Shown here piece after piece: positions 24,156-35,289 of a stretch of DNA of 64,000 bases. Location: the NCBI RefSeq assembly GCF_029167105.1, contig NZ_JARFML010000002.1, positions 310,001 to 374,000 of the forward strand, read 5' to 3'. Positions within the stretch are counted from its first letter, which is position 1; the number at the start of each line of letters is the position of its first letter. This DNA is from Bradyrhizobium yuanmingense (GTDB lineage Bacteria; Pseudomonadota; Alphaproteobacteria; Rhizobiales; Xanthobacteraceae). The translations under genes and the position numbers were made by a program. The notes beneath the pieces were generated by a model. That model did no database searches. It was not told the DNA's origin and saw only the letters and a program-made list of their open reading frames with translations.

Positions 24156-24605
24156 TCATGTCTCCGTCCGCGGTTCGATCCCGTTCCGCTCGATCGCTCC
24201 ATTCCGACACAATGGTCGGCATGAAGCTTAAGTAGAGCAAATTCCGTACCAAAAAAGACCCTACGCTTTACTACATTCCGTGCGAATCACGGTGGCTCGA
24301 TTCTCCCGCGATCATAGCCGATCAATCGTAGCCAACCATGCTGTCACCCGACTATCAAGAATTCGCTAATCGGGGGTCGCCGGCTACCCGTGACAATACC
24401 GTGATTTCCGGTCTTGGCACGGGCGAAGTGATCGAAAACACCCCGGCGTTGCTGGATTGCCACGAAAAACAAGCACGAAAGCGGAACTTTCTGCTTGTCG
24501 CAGGGCGCAAAACCGCGTTTTGCGCCGCGCGCACGCGCACCTAACGTGAACGCCGCCCTGACGGGTCCACGGCAAACCGAGGGCTCGTCGTGACGCTCGG
24601 TAGTG
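24156..24605. other. Long intergenic region between clpP and clpX
   Basis: A 450-base stretch without a convincing gene; the short ORFs in it lack ribosome sites. It contains the perfect hairpin at 24504-24526 close to the clpP end and a relatively A/T-rich part (24225-24290) just before clpX, where a clpX promoter would be expected. I could not assign clear -35/-10 boxes. Confidence 0.6.
24504..24526 (-). terminator. Perfect hairpin downstream of clpP
   Basis: GGCGCAAAAC and GTTTTGCGCC pair over 10 bp around a CGC loop, about 80 bases past the clpP stop. There is no T-run beyond it on the minus strand, so it may be an mRNA 3'-end stabiliser or attenuator rather than a classic terminator. 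Confidence 0.45.
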
Positions 24606-25241
24606 CTACGGGGTCTTCGCCGGCGCCGGCTCCTCGGCGCGCTTGTCGATCACCTTGTCGACCAGGCCGAACTCCTTGGCGTCGTTCGCCGTGAGGAACT
24701 TGTCGCGTTCCAACGCATCCTCGATCGACTTGTAGGTCTGGCCGGTGTGCTTGACGTAGATCTCGTTGAGCCGCTTCTTCAGGTTCAGGATCTCCTGGGC
24801 GTGCAGCATGATGTCGGTTGCCTGGCCCTGGAAGCCGCCCGAGGGCTGGTGCACCATGATGCGCGCGTTCGGCAGCGAGAAGCGCATGTCCTTCTCGCCG
24901 GCGCAAAGCAGCAGCGAGCCCATCGAAGCCGCCTGACCGGTGCACAGGGTCGAGACTGGCGGGCGGATGAACTGCATGGTGTCGTAGATCGCAAGGCCCG
25001 ACGTCACCACGCCGCCCGGCGAGTTGATGTACATCGAGATTTCCTTCTTCGGATTTTCCGCCTCGAGGAACAAGAGCTGCGCGACGATCAGCGTCGACAT
25101 GCCGTCCTCGACCGGGCCGGTCACGAAGATGATCCGCTCCTTCAAGAGGCGCGAGAAAATGTCGTAGGCGCGCTCGCCACGATTGGTCTGCTCGACCACC
25201 ATGGGCACGAGGTTCATGTAGGTTTCAACCGGATCGCGCAT
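24606..25241 (-). CDS. clpP: ATP-dependent Clp protease proteolytic subunit ClpP
   Basis: A 211-residue serine protease forming a tetradecamer with ClpX. The triad is Ser106 in [11 protein letters not shown], His131 in IMVHQPSGG and Asp180 in LERDKFL, with the spacing of E. coli ClpP. The N-terminus contains [20 protein letters not shown], and the propeptide region is short. It lies between tig and clpX, the standard gene order. Confidence 0.98.
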   Translation of the reverse strand: MRDPVETYMNLVPMVVEQTNRGERAYDIFSRLLKERIIFVTGPVEDGMSTLIVAQLLFLEAENPKKEISMYINSPGGVVTSGLAIYDTMQFIRPPVSTLCTGQAASMGSLLLCAGEKDMRFSLPNARIMVHQPSGGFQGQATDIMLHAQEILNLKKRLNEIYVKHTGQTYKSIEDALERDKFLTANDAKEFGLVDKVIDKRAEEPAPAKTP

Positions 25242-25446
25242 GAGTCACCTAGGGTTTCGGAGACGGACATCGCCGGGCAGGCTTGCCAGCTTGGCTGGAT
25301 TTGCCGGAAGGCGAATGGACGTCCTGTGATGCAGGAACTTGGGTAAGAAGTAGAAGGCGTACCGACAGATATAGCCCAATTCGCGTCTGACAAGTGCGCG
25401 GCGCATTAAGGCTTAATCCGAGGGGGCAGTTGAAGCTGATTCGCAC

Positions 25447-25484
25447 AAAGAGGCCCAGCCGGCCACCTGGCTAGCTGGGCCTCT
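25447..25484 (-). terminator. Intrinsic terminator after trigger factor gene
   Basis: AGGCCCAGC pairs with GCTGGGCCT over 9 bp; on the minus strand it is followed by CTTTG. It lies about 40 bases beyond the tig stop and before clpP, so tig and clpP are probably separate transcripts. Confidence 0.7.
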
Positions 25485-25522
25485 TCGTTGATCATCATTA
25501 ATAGATGGCTGCGTCAAACCCT

Positions 25523-26884
25523 TCAGGCTGCGGTCTTTTCCGCATCGTCGTCCTTGTAGAGGTCCTCGCGCGAAACCTTCTTCTCGGTCACGTTGGCGAG
25601 CTCGAGGATGAAGTCGACCACCTTGTCCTCGTAGATCGGCGCACGAAGCTGGGCGAGCGCCTGGGCGTTGTTGCGATAGAAGTCCCAGACCTCCTTCTCG
25701 CGGCCGGGCATCGAGCGCGCGCGCTCGATTACGGCGCGGCCGACCTCGTCGTCGGTCACGGTGATCTTGTTCTTCTCGCCGATCTCGGAGAGCACCAGGC
25801 CAAGCCGTACGCGGCGATCGGCGATCTTGCGATACTCCTCCTTCGCCTTGTCCTCGGTGGTGTCCTCGTCGGCAAAGGTCTTGCCGGCGGAATCCATCTC
25901 GGCCTTGACCGAGTTCCACATCAGGCTGAACTCCTCGTCCACCAGCGAGGGCGGCGCCTCGAAGCGATGCGCCTCGTCGAGGCGGTCGAGCAACGCGCGC
26001 TTGACGCGCTGGCGCGTGGCGGTGGCGAACTCGGCAACCAGGCGCTCGCGTGCGGCTTCCTTCAGCTTGTCCAGCGATTCCAGGCCGAGCGACTTGGCGA
26101 ACTCGTCGTCGATGGCGAGGTCCTGCGGCGCCTCGATCAGCGTGGCGGTGGTCTCGAACTCCGCCGGTTGGCCCGCCAGCTTGTCGTTCATGTAGTTCTT
26201 CGGGAACGACACTTTCAGCGTGCGCGTCTCACCCGCGCCGATGCCGATGAGCTGCTCCTCGAAGCCGGGAATGAAGGTGTTGGAGCCGATCGAGACCTGG
26301 ATGCCCTCGCCGGTGCCGCCTTCGAAGACTTCGCCGTTGATGCGGCCCGTGAAGTTGATGGTGACGCGGTCGCCCGACGCGGCCTTGGCGCCCTCGCCCT
26401 TATCGGCATAGGTGCGGTTGGAATCGGCGATGCGCTTGATCGCCTCGTCGACATCGGCGTCGGTGACATCGGCAACGGGCTTCTCGACCTGGAAGCTCTT
26501 GAAGTCGGCGAGCGCGATCGCCGGCACCACCTCGATCGCGACAGTATAAGTCAGATCGGTCTTGCCGCTGAGCAGCTCCTCGACCTCGGCCTGTTCGCTC
26601 GGCATGGTGATTTTCGGCTCGGTCGCAAGGCGGAAGCCGCGCTCGGAGAACAGCTGCGTGTTGGTGTCGCGGATGGTCTGGTCGATCGTCTCGGCCATGA
26701 CCGAGCGGCCATAGACCTTCTTCAGGTGCGAGACCGGCACCTTGCCCGGACGGAAGCCGTTGATGCGGACCTTGTCCTTGAGGTCGACGAGCTTGGCACC
26801 GGCCTTGGCGTCGAGATCAGACGCGGGAACGCTGATCTTGAACTCGTGCTTCAAACCTTCGGAGAGGGTTTCTGTGACCTGCAT
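25523..26884 (-). CDS. tig: Trigger factor (ribosome-associated chaperone, prolyl isomerase)
   Basis: A 453-residue chaperone read from ATG 26884 ([15 protein letters not shown]); the open frame extends further up through the tRNA-Leu gene but this is not coding. The ribosome-binding domain (1-120) carries the signature region GFRPGKVP. The FKBP-type isomerase domain is at about 160-245 ([39 protein letters not shown]). The C-terminal helical chaperone arms run to about 440. It meets nascent chains at the ribosome exit and, next to clpP, clpX and lon, completes a protein-quality cluster. Confidence 0.97.
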   Translation of the reverse strand: MQVTETLSEGLKHEFKISVPASDLDAKAGAKLVDLKDKVRINGFRPGKVPVSHLKKVYGRSVMAETIDQTIRDTNTQLFSERGFRLATEPKITMPSEQAEVEELLSGKTDLTYTVAIEVVPAIALADFKSFQVEKPVADVTDADVDEAIKRIADSNRTYADKGEGAKAASGDRVTINFTGRINGEVFEGGTGEGIQVSIGSNTFIPGFEEQLIGIGAGETRTLKVSFPKNYMNDKLAGQPAEFETTATLIEAPQDLAIDDEFAKSLGLESLDKLKEAARERLVAEFATATRQRVKRALLDRLDEAHRFEAPPSLVDEEFSLMWNSVKAEMDSAGKTFADEDTTEDKAKEEYRKIADRRVRLGLVLSEIGEKNKITVTDDEVGRAVIERARSMPGREKEVWDFYRNNAQALAQLRAPIYEDKVVDFILELANVTEKKVSREDLYKDDDAEKTAA

Positions 26885-27058
26885 GGCGTCCAATCTTCTT
26901 TTCGTTCGGCCCCGGCACGTCGCGCGTCGGGACGCTGTCGTTAATCGATCCGGCGCGAGGCGATCGCCTCCACGCCGGTGGTTCATCGGACCCGCTTCAG
27001 GCGGACGATCATCCGCGCGGAAGCAGGCCTCGTAATCCGTGCAAACGCGATAAGCGCT

Positions 27059-27143
27059 TGGTGCGGGCGGAGGGACTCGAACCCCCACAACTTTCGTCAC
27101 TGGAACCTAAATCCAGCGCGTCTACCAGTTCCGCCACGCCCGC
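27059..27143 (-). tRNA. tRNA-Leu (TAG)
   Basis: An 85-base class II tRNA on the minus strand: acceptor GCGGGCG/CGCCCGC, anticodon stem CTGGA/TCCAG with TTTAGGT-type loop (anticodon TAG), a long variable arm (TGACGAAAGTTGT) and T-arm GGTTCGAGTCC; CCA is encoded. Confidence 0.96.
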
Positions 27144-27297
27144 GTGAATTTGCATCAAGACCGGCCGCGATGCCGCGGGCGGCCGGGCTTATAGCATGCG
27201 CCTGACTGTTCGCAGCAAAAAAATGGCCTGATGGAGGCAGGCTTCAAATAGGCACTGCGGCTGGACTTATCCAGCACGGCGTGGTCCGGATCGTGCC

Positions 27298-28599
27298 ATG
27301 ACAACGCGGATCCATGCTCCCCATCGGCGCGAGGTTTTGGCCGGCTTAGGGGCCTCGGCAGCCGGGCTGATCGTGGGCGGTGCAGGCCCCTCCGTCACGG
27401 CCCAGCTCGCGCTGCAGGCGAGGCCGGCAACGCTGGCTTTGAGACCGGGTCAGCCGGCTACACCAATCTGGGAGCTGGCCGCCGTAAGCCACCTCAGAGA
27501 CGTGCGTCTCAAGCGCTTCGATCGCTGCCAGCTGGTCTTCAGCAACAACCTCCCTGTGCCGATTGCGCCAGTCTGGTACAGCCTCCACGCGCCGATGGCC
27601 GCCGACCCGCTCCGCGGCCGCGCCCCGGCAGCGCCGGGTGCGACGGAAACATCAATTATTTCAGTGCCTGATGCAGGCACCCTGCTGGCCGACTTCCGCC
27701 TCTTCGAGCACCGCCTGCAGCAGCCCGCACGCGCGCTTCCGATCATCGTGGCCGAAACCGGCCCGGTCGCCGTCGATCGTGACGAGCTCCTGCTGATCCA
27801 GGAATGGCGCCTGCGGCCGGATGGCACCGCGGTCCCGCCGGGCTTGGACCCGAAGGACACGATGCCGCTCTACACCATCAACGGCGAGACTTCATTCGAA
27901 CTCTCAGCTTCCGCGGGCGAGCGGCTGCGGCTACGCTTCATCAACGGCTCGCAACGCTCTGTTCTCGCAATCAAATTGGAAAACCACGAAGTCCGCGTGA
28001 TGGCCCTCGACGGCCAGCCGGCCGAGCCGTTCCCCGCGCGCAACGGCGCGTTGGTGCTGGCCCCTGGTGCGCGGGCCGACGCCTTCGTGGATGCGGCCAC
28101 CTCGGCCCCATTTCTGCTGCATGATGGCAAGGAGGCGCGCCGGGTCGGAAACCTGACCGTCTCCGGGAAGCTGGAGCGCGAGCCGCTGCCGCCGCCCCAA
28201 CCGCTCCCGCCGAATGATCTGCCCGAGAAGCTCGATCTGAGAGGCGCCCTGCGGTTCGATGTCGCGCTCGGTACAGCCGATTCCGGCTGGGTACGGCCCG
28301 CGACCTTCTCCACCGCCTCCGCCCCCGCCTTCCGCGCCAAGACCGGCCGCACCGTGGTGCTGGCGCTGCAGAACCCCGCCCCCGTCACCACCGTGTTTCA
28401 CCTGCACGGCCACCATTTCCGGCTGCTCGACAAGCTCGACGACGGCTGGAAGCCCTATTGGCTCGACACGCTCGCGATCGAGCCCGGCCAGACCCAGCGC
28501 ATCGCCTTCGCCGCGACCTCGCCCGGACGCTGGCTGATCGAATCCGTCGTGACCGACTGGACCGCGCCGCGGCTGGTGCGCTGGTACGGGGTGGAGTGA
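27298..28599 (+). CDS. Tat-exported multicopper-oxidase-like protein lacking most copper ligands
   Basis: A 433-residue protein with a twin-arginine signal (HRREVLAGLGASAAGLIVGG, residues about 9-28). The body has three cupredoxin-like parts, with DRCQLVFSNNLP, YTINGE, LRLRFINGSQRSVLAI and VVLALQNPAPVTTVFHLHGHHFRLLD. The His cluster at residues 368-373 (HLHGHH) is kept. The first HWHG-type motif is absent (VWYSLHAP in its place), and the last HCHxxxH motif with the type 1 Cys is missing; the C-terminus reads RWLIESVVTDWTAP. A full laccase copper set is therefore not present. It resembles the non-copper FtsP/SufI situation, but an envelope-stability role is only inference. Confidence 0.8.
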   Translation: MTTRIHAPHRREVLAGLGASAAGLIVGGAGPSVTAQLALQARPATLALRPGQPATPIWELAAVSHLRDVRLKRFDRCQLVFSNNLPVPIAPVWYSLHAPMAADPLRGRAPAAPGATETSIISVPDAGTLLADFRLFEHRLQQPARALPIIVAETGPVAVDRDELLLIQEWRLRPDGTAVPPGLDPKDTMPLYTINGETSFELSASAGERLRLRFINGSQRSVLAIKLENHEVRVMALDGQPAEPFPARNGALVLAPGARADAFVDAATSAPFLLHDGKEARRVGNLTVSGKLEREPLPPPQPLPPNDLPEKLDLRGALRFDVALGTADSGWVRPATFSTASAPAFRAKTGRTVVLALQNPAPVTTVFHLHGHHFRLLDKLDDGWKPYWLDTLAIEPGQTQRIAFAATSPGRWLIESVVTDWTAPRLVRWYGVE

Positions 28600-28603
28600 A
28601 CGT

Positions 28604-30103
28604 TCAGTATTCGATGCCCAGCGCGTCATAGATCCGCCGGTGCACGGCCGGCAGCGTCTCGGTGAGATCCTCCGCGATCAGGCCCGGCCCAGCTTCGCTT
28701 CCCGCCTCGCCGTGCATCCAGACGCCGATGCTGGCGGCCTCGAACGCCGGCACGCCTTGCGCCAGGAGCCCGGCGATGATCCCGGAGAGCACGTCGCCGG
28801 CGCCGGCCGTGGCGAGCCAGGGCGGCGCATTGGCGGCGATGGTGGCGCGGCCGTCGGGGGCGGCGATTGTGGTGTCCGGGCCCTTCAGCAGCACGACGGC
28901 GCCGCAGCGCTCGGCGGCGGCGCGGACGCGCTCGAGCTTGGAGCGGCCGGGATGCTTGTTGCTGAGGTCGGAGAACAGGCGCGGAAACTCGCCTTCGTGC
29001 GGGGTCAGCACCACCGCATTGTCCTGCGAGGATTTGATCGATTCAAACAGGCGCTCGGGGGTTGCGGCAAAGCTCGTCAGCGCATCCGCATCGAGCACCA
29101 GATGCCGGTACGCGGTAAGCGCGGTGTGGACGAGATCGCAGGTGCGCTCACCGATGCCCGCACCGGGGCCGATGATACAGGTGTTGTAGCGCTTGTCGCC
29201 GAGCAGCTCGCCGAACTCGATCGCGCTGTCGACGGGGCGAACCATCACCGCGGTGAGCGCGGCAGCATTGATTGCGAGCGCATCGCGCGGGCTCGCCAGC
29301 GTCACGAGGCCCGCGCCGGCGCGCAGCGCGCCGCGCGCGGCGAGCCGTGCCGCGCCGGTCGCGGCTGCATCGCCCGAGACCGCGAGCACGTGACCGCGCG
29401 CATATTTGTGGCCGTCGATGCGCGGCACCGGAAAGGCCGCGCCCCAGAGATCCGGATCGTTCTCGAAGGTCTGCGGCGCGATCTCCTCCAGCACCTGCGC
29501 ATCGATGCCGATGTCGGCAACGCGCACGCGGCCGCAATGCATGCGCCCGGGCAAGAGCAGATGCGCCGGCTTCTTGCGGAAGAAGGTGACGGTCTCGGTG
29601 GCGTTCACCGCCACGCCCATCACGGCCGCGCTGGTGCCGTTGATGCCGCTCGGCAGGTCGACCGCCAGCACCGGGGCACCGTTGGCGTTGATCGCCTCGA
29701 TCATGGCGCGCGCTTCGCCATCCACGGTGCGGCTGAGGCCCGCGCCGAACAGCGCATCGACGATCAGCGCAGGCCTGCCGATCGCCTGCGGGTTGAACGG
29801 CAGCACCGGGTGCTTCCAGCCGCGCGCGGCCGAGGCGGCATCGCCCTGGAGCTGGTCCCGCTCGCACATCAGGATCACCGAGACCTCGCGCCCCTGCGCG
29901 GCGAGCTCGGCCGCGGCCACGAAACCGTCCCCGCCATTGTTGCCGGGGCCGGCCACGATCAGGATCGGCCCCTCCTCCACCAAGCCCTGGGCGGCCTCGG
30001 CGACCGCCTGGCCGGCGCTGAGCATCAGCTTGAAACCGGGCGTGCCGGCCGCGATGGCGAGCTGGTCGGCGCGCTGCATTTCGGCGTTGGTCAGAACTTC
30101 CAT
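28604..30103 (-). CDS. nnrDE: Bifunctional NAD(P)H-hydrate epimerase / ADP-dependent dehydratase
   Basis: A 499-residue repair enzyme that restores damaged NADHX and NADPHX. The N-terminal epimerase (YjeF-N, about 1-215) has AGPGNNGGDGFVAA and VDALFGAGL. The C-terminal dehydratase (YjeF-C, ribokinase-like, about 225-495) has GPGAGIGERT, LTPHEGEFPRLF and the phosphate loop ATAGAGDVLSGIIAGLL. Start 30103 is chosen because AGGAAG lies just before it; the frame is open to 30178. It is convergent with the oxidase-like gene, 4 bases apart, and divergent from glnB. In rhizobia this gene often lies next to glnB-glnA, as here. Confidence 0.93.
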   Translation of the reverse strand: MEVLTNAEMQRADQLAIAAGTPGFKLMLSAGQAVAEAAQGLVEEGPILIVAGPGNNGGDGFVAAAELAAQGREVSVILMCERDQLQGDAASAARGWKHPVLPFNPQAIGRPALIVDALFGAGLSRTVDGEARAMIEAINANGAPVLAVDLPSGINGTSAAVMGVAVNATETVTFFRKKPAHLLLPGRMHCGRVRVADIGIDAQVLEEIAPQTFENDPDLWGAAFPVPRIDGHKYARGHVLAVSGDAAATGAARLAARGALRAGAGLVTLASPRDALAINAAALTAVMVRPVDSAIEFGELLGDKRYNTCIIGPGAGIGERTCDLVHTALTAYRHLVLDADALTSFAATPERLFESIKSSQDNAVVLTPHEGEFPRLFSDLSNKHPGRSKLERVRAAAERCGAVVLLKGPDTTIAAPDGRATIAANAPPWLATAGAGDVLSGIIAGLLAQGVPAFEAASIGVWMHGEAGSEAGPGLIAEDLTETLPAVHRRIYDALGIEY

Positions 30104-30823
<720 letters not shown>

Positions 30824-30976
30824 ACCGGGTGCTATCCCGCATTTTGCGACACTCTGACAAGAAATAAGGCTGCTTCGGCGGCCTGATTTCGTTTGTGCGG
30901 TCGCGCGCGAACTCGCCAAAAGCGAGAACAATCTTGCTCACCTGGAAACCGACCCGCAGAGCCATAAGGGGTATGC

Positions 30977-32386
30977 ATGAAGACCGCCAAAGACGTCCTG
31001 AAATCGATCAAGGACAACGACGTGAAGTACGTCGACCTGCGCTTCACCGATCCGCGCGGCAAGTGGCAGCACGTCACGTTCGACGTCAGCATGATCGATG
31101 AAGACATCTTCGCCGAAGGGACGATGTTCGACGGCTCCTCGATTGCCGGCTGGAAGGCGATCAACGAGTCCGACATGTGCCTGATGCCCGATCCGGTGAC
31201 CGCGACGATCGACCCGTTCTTCGCCGAGACCACCATGGTCATCACCTGCGACGTGCTCGAGCCGACCACCGGCGAGCCCTATAACCGCGACCCCCGCGGC
31301 ATCGCCAAGAAGGCCGAGGCGATGGTGAAGTCGATGGGCGTGGGCGACGCCGTGTTCGTCGGCCCCGAAGCCGAGTTCTTCGTGTTCGACGACGTGCGCT
31401 TCTCCTCCACCCCCTACAACACCGGTTTCCGCCTCGACTCCTCGGAGCTGCCGACCAACTCCGACACCGAATATGAAGGCGGCAATCTCGGCCACCGCGT
31501 CCGCACCAAGGGCGGCTATTTCCCGGTGCCGCCGCAGGACTCGGTGCAGGACATGCGCTCGGAGATGCTGGGCGCGATGGCCAAGATGGGCGTCAAGGTC
31601 GAGAAGCATCACCACGAGGTCGCTTCCGCCCAGCACGAGCTCGGCATGAAGTTCGACACGCTGACGCTGATGGCCGACCACATCCAGATCTACAAATACT
31701 GCATCCACCAGGTCGCGCACATCTACGGCAAGACCGCCACCTTCATGCCGAAGCCGGTCTACGGCGACAACGGCTCGGGCATGCACGTGCACCAGTCGAT
31801 CTGGAAGGACGGCAAGCCGGTGTTCGCCGGCAACAAATACGCCGACCTGTCGGAGACCTGCCTCCATTATATCGGCGGCATCATCAAGCACGCCAAGGCG
31901 ATCAACGCCTTCACCAACCCGTCGACCAACTCCTACAAGCGTCTGGTCCCGGGCTATGAGGCTCCCGTGCTGCTCGCCTATTCCGCGCGCAACCGCTCGG
32001 CGTCGTGCCGCATCCCCTACACCGCTTCGCCGAAGGCCAAGCGCGTCGAGGTGCGCTTCCCCGATCCGCTCGCCAATCCCTATCTCGGCTTCGCCGCGAT
32101 GCTGATGGCCGGCCTCGACGGCATCAAGAACAAGATGGATCCGGGTCCGGCGATGGACAAGGACCTCTACGACCTGCCGAAGGAAGAGCTGAAGCAGATC
32201 CCGACCGTGTGCGGCTCGCTTCGCGAGGCGCTCGAAAACCTCGACAAGGACCGCGCCTTCCTCAAGGCCGGCGGCGTGTTCGACGACGACTTCATCGACG
32301 CCTATATCGAGCTGAAGATGACCGAGGTCGAGCGCTTCGAGATGACCCCGCACCCGGTCGAGTTCGACATGTATTATTCGGGCTGA
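30977..32386 (+). CDS. glnA: Glutamine synthetase type I
   Basis: A 469-residue dodecameric enzyme making glutamine from glutamate, ammonia and ATP. Signature motifs: [17 protein letters not shown] (residues about 50-66), the active-site region [21 protein letters not shown], and the ATP loop [21 protein letters not shown]. The adenylylation site is Tyr398 in DKDLYDLP, so activity is expected to be tuned by GlnE under P-II control. AAGGGG precedes the ATG. A terminator follows 26 bases after the stop. Confidence 0.98.
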   Translation: MKTAKDVLKSIKDNDVKYVDLRFTDPRGKWQHVTFDVSMIDEDIFAEGTMFDGSSIAGWKAINESDMCLMPDPVTATIDPFFAETTMVITCDVLEPTTGEPYNRDPRGIAKKAEAMVKSMGVGDAVFVGPEAEFFVFDDVRFSSTPYNTGFRLDSSELPTNSDTEYEGGNLGHRVRTKGGYFPVPPQDSVQDMRSEMLGAMAKMGVKVEKHHHEVASAQHELGMKFDTLTLMADHIQIYKYCIHQVAHIYGKTATFMPKPVYGDNGSGMHVHQSIWKDGKPVFAGNKYADLSETCLHYIGGIIKHAKAINAFTNPSTNSYKRLVPGYEAPVLLAYSARNRSASCRIPYTASPKAKRVEVRFPDPLANPYLGFAAMLMAGLDGIKNKMDPGPAMDKDLYDLPKEELKQIPTVCGSLREALENLDKDRAFLKAGGVFDDDFIDAYIELKMTEVERFEMTPHPVEFDMYYSG

Positions 32387-32411
32387 TCGGCCTGAACAGG
32401 ACGAGACAGGC

Positions 32412-32444
32412 AAAAGGCGCTTCCGGAAGGAGGCGCCTTTTCGT
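32412..32444 (+). terminator. Intrinsic terminator after glnA
   Basis: AAAAGGCGC and GCGCCTTTT pair over 9 bp around TTCCGGAAGGAG, followed by TCG. Confidence 0.8.
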
Positions 32445-32542
32445 TTGAGGAGTCTCGACCGCTACCACGTCGCCGTGAACACTCGCTGCAGCTCGGTCGG
32501 AGCCGTGGCGCCCGCTCGCGATTAACACCTCGCCGCGTTCTG

Positions 32543-33304
32543 TTACGGGTTGTCAGGTCGCGGCATCAAATGGTCGAGCAGGCCGGTGGGGAGTGGAAAC
32601 ACCACGGTCGACGAGCGTTCACCGGCGATGTCGTGCAGAGCCGCGAAGTAACGCAGCTGCATTGCCTGAGGCTCCTGCGCCAGGATCCGGCCGGCTTCGA
32701 CGAGTTTTTCGGCGGCCTGCTGCTCGCCCATCGCATTGATCACCTTGGCTCGCCGCAAGCGCTCCGCCTCAGCCTGTTTGGCAATCGCGCGAACCATGGT
32801 TTCGTTGATATCGACGTCCTTGATCTCTATGCCGGTGACCTTGATGCCCCAGACGTCAGTCTGCTTGTCGAGGATCTCCTGGATATCGGCGTTTAACCTG
32901 TCGCGCTCGGCAAGCATCTCGTCGAGCTCATGCTTGCCGAGCACCGAACGCAACGTGGTCTGGGCGAGCTGGCTGGTCGCCGCCATGTAGTCGCCGACCT
33001 TGATGATGGCGCGCTCGGGGTCGACGATGCGGAAGTACAGGACGGCGTTGACCTTGACGGAGACGTTGTCCCGCGAAATCACGTCCTGCGGCGGCACCAC
33101 CTGCACCATCACCCGCAGATCGACCTTGACGAGTTGCTGCACGATCGGGATGAGGAGTATCAGGCCCGGGCCCTTCACACCGGTAAAGCGGCCGAGCGTG
33201 AAGACGACGCCGCGCTCGTATTCGCGCAGGATTCGAATAGCCTGGGATAGAAACACGATGACAAGCAGCGCAAGCGCCGCATACGTCAGATATTCCAGCG
33301 TCAT
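32543..33304 (-). CDS. Slipin (stomatin/prohibitin, SPFH family)
   Basis: A 253-residue membrane-anchored scaffold. One N-terminal membrane segment (about 7-24) is followed by the SPFH domain ([57 protein letters not shown]) and a coiled-coil region (about 165-215: [30 protein letters not shown]). Its ATG overlaps the stop of the upstream NfeD gene by 4 bases. In this well-known partnership the NfeD serine protease cleaves the C-terminus of its stomatin partner. The exact role in membrane quality is not known. Confidence 0.92.
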   Translation of the reverse strand: MTLEYLTYAALALLVIVFLSQAIRILREYERGVVFTLGRFTGVKGPGLILLIPIVQQLVKVDLRVMVQVVPPQDVISRDNVSVKVNAVLYFRIVDPERAIIKVGDYMAATSQLAQTTLRSVLGKHELDEMLAERDRLNADIQEILDKQTDVWGIKVTGIEIKDVDINETMVRAIAKQAEAERLRRAKVINAMGEQQAAEKLVEAGRILAQEPQAMQLRYFAALHDIAGERSSTVVFPLPTGLLDHLMPRPDNP

Positions 33305-34707
33305 GATGTACCTCCCTCGCCTGTCCGGGCGGGTGTGCGGCGTATCAGCAGCGTCAGGTCGACGACATTGGCGACCTCCACCGTCTCTCCGGGCTTGAAG
33401 GTTTCGGCGCCGCGCGCCTGCCAGCGCTCACCATGGGCGAAGACATGACCTTCGTTCCCGTTCCAGTCGAGAACCTCGGCGGGCAAGCCGCGCATGGCCT
33501 GTGCGCCGACCAGCGCAGGAGCTTTGCGGACGCGCCGAAGCGAGCCAAGCACGATCAGAGCAAAGCCGCTGAACACGACCGCAGTGGTGCCGATCACCCA
33601 CCAAGACAGTTGGTATCCAGGCGCCTCGCTCCTGAAGAGCATCATTGCTCCCAGCACGAAAGCGATGATCCCGCCGAAGCCGACCACCACGGTCGGGTTG
33701 AAGGCTTCGACGGTGAGAAGCACGAGTCCCACCAGCATCAGGGCGAGGCCGGCATAGTTGATCGGCAGCAAATTGAGCGCATAGAGGCCGATCAGCAGGC
33801 AGATCGCGCCGACGACTCCCGGGGCGACGGCTCCGGGAGACATGAACTCGAAGATCAGGCCGTAGATGCCGATCATCAGGAGAATGAACGCCACGTTCGG
33901 GTTGGTGATGACCGCCAGGAACCGGGATATCCGTCCGGGCTCGATGGCTTCAACGACGGCATCCTTTGTTGCGAGGCGTTGCGTCTTGCCGCCTGCGAGC
34001 TCCACCACGCGGCCGTCAACCTGCCGCAGCAATTCAGCCTGATCGCGCGCGACGAAATCGATGGCATGTGCCTCCAGCGCGCCGTTGGCAGAGAGTGTTG
34101 CGGCCTCGCGGACCGCCCTCTCCGCCCACTCCGCATTGCGGTTGCGCAGCTCGGCGAGGCTTCGGATGAAGGCGACGGCATCGTTCATGGCCTTCGCCGT
34201 CATCGCGTCCTTCGGCCCATCCTTCTTGTCTTTGCCATCCTTGTCGGGTGTGCCGCTCGGCAGGCCCGGCAGCGGCCCGCCAATCTGGACCGGCGTCGCC
34301 GCACCGATGTTGGTACCTGGTGCCATCGCCGCGATGTGAGTGGCGTAAAGGATATAGGTCCCCGCACTCGCCGCGTGGGCGCCGGAGGGAGCGACGTAGC
34401 CAATGACAGGGAGGGGCGAGGCGAGCACATCCGCGATGATCTCGCGCATGCTGGAATTGAGCCCGCCGGGCGTGTTCATCCTCAGAAGCACGACCTCGGC
34501 GCGCCGTTCGCTCGCCTTGGCCAAAGCCTCCCGCACGTAGCTGGCTGACGCCGGGCCAATCGCCCCGTCGATCGAAACAACAAGGGCTACACGCTTGCTC
34601 TCCTCCGCTGAGCTGGGAAGGAGGCAGCAGATCAAAGCCACGACGGTGATCGCCGCAACGAGGGCCGCCTTCATGGTCTGCACGGCACGGGCTCCCTTGC
34701 AGAGCAT
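33301..34707 (-). CDS. NfeD-family membrane serine protease (ClpP-like domain plus OB domain)
   Basis: A 468-residue protein: signal peptide (about 12-34), a ClpP-fold periplasmic protease domain with catalytic Ser114 in [11 protein letters not shown] and probable Lys172 in [12 protein letters not shown] (Ser/Lys dyad as in Pyrococcus 1510-N), a Lys/Asp-rich insert ([13 protein letters not shown], residues about 155-167), four to five membrane helices (about 265-390), and a C-terminal OB-fold NfeD domain ([25 protein letters not shown]). ATG 34674 is an alternative start, but GAGAAG favours 34707. It is translationally coupled to the slipin gene. Confidence 0.9.
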   Translation of the reverse strand: MLCKGARAVQTMKAALVAAITVVALICCLLPSSAEESKRVALVVSIDGAIGPASASYVREALAKASERRAEVVLLRMNTPGGLNSSMREIIADVLASPLPVIGYVAPSGAHAASAGTYILYATHIAAMAPGTNIGAATPVQIGGPLPGLPSGTPDKDGKDKKDGPKDAMTAKAMNDAVAFIRSLAELRNRNAEWAERAVREAATLSANGALEAHAIDFVARDQAELLRQVDGRVVELAGGKTQRLATKDAVVEAIEPGRISRFLAVITNPNVAFILLMIGIYGLIFEFMSPGAVAPGVVGAICLLIGLYALNLLPINYAGLALMLVGLVLLTVEAFNPTVVVGFGGIIAFVLGAMMLFRSEAPGYQLSWWVIGTTAVVFSGFALIVLGSLRRVRKAPALVGAQAMRGLPAEVLDWNGNEGHVFAHGERWQARGAETFKPGETVEVANVVDLTLLIRRTPARTGEGGTS

Positions 34708-34721
34708 ATGGTATTCTTCTC

Positions 34722-35039
34722 ATGAACCTCAATGCTGCGCGTGGAGATCAACATTGCGATTGTGCAACGCAATGGGAATGCCCATGCAGGATTGCCGACG
34801 CGTTCGGCCTCGGCGAGCGCATGTTGAACCGAAAATTCCAGGGGCTCACGCACAAGCCCCCGCAATCCTTCATCATGCGCAGCCGTGTCGAGCACGCGCG
34901 CACCCTGCTGGAATCGACGACGCAGCAGATCAAGACCATCGCGCGCGCTGCCGGCTATGAGGATGAGAACAGCTTCCGCAAGCTGACACTGATGTCACGC
35001 AATCCTATCGCGCGCGACGGATGGAGTGGGGCGGTGTGA
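34722..35039 (+). pseudogene. Remnant of an AraC-family transcriptional regulator
   Basis: The 105-residue frame contains only the C-terminal DNA-binding part of an AraC/GlxA-type regulator: IADAFGLGERMLNRKFQGLTH, then RSRVEHARTLLESTTQQIKTIARAAGYEDENSFRKL. The expected end of the second helix-turn-helix (the FRR-GxSPxxYRxxF part) is replaced by unrelated residues, and the N-terminal effector domain is absent. No ribosome site is evident. It therefore looks like a decayed gene; a short functional HTH protein cannot be excluded. Nothing recognisable follows in the 250 bases up to 35290. Confidence 0.65.
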
Positions 35040-35289
35040 GGCTGGTGCCGGTGGCATGACCGATGGACGCAGTCCGGTCGCGGCGCTCTCGCTGGGCACA
35101 GCCCGAGCGCATCTACGATTCAACACGGCAGAGAAACCCCGCGCCACGGAGAGGCCATCAGCTTTCGTTCTGCATCTGACTCCAGTTCGTTCTCAAAGAA
35201 CAAATCAGAGCCGCAAAAATTGCATCGGAGCAATTCCTACCGATTGGTTTATTCGGCCCGAGATTTGGAGTTCGCATCGCGCGGCATCG

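Noticed and set aside
24338..24544. Short ORFs in the clpP-clpX gap
   Set aside because: No ribosome site on either strand and no membrane or fold signal; better treated as non-coding.
26885..27100. N-terminal extension of trigger factor to 27100
   Set aside because: It would run through the tRNA-Leu gene; the family starts at MQVTETL (26884).
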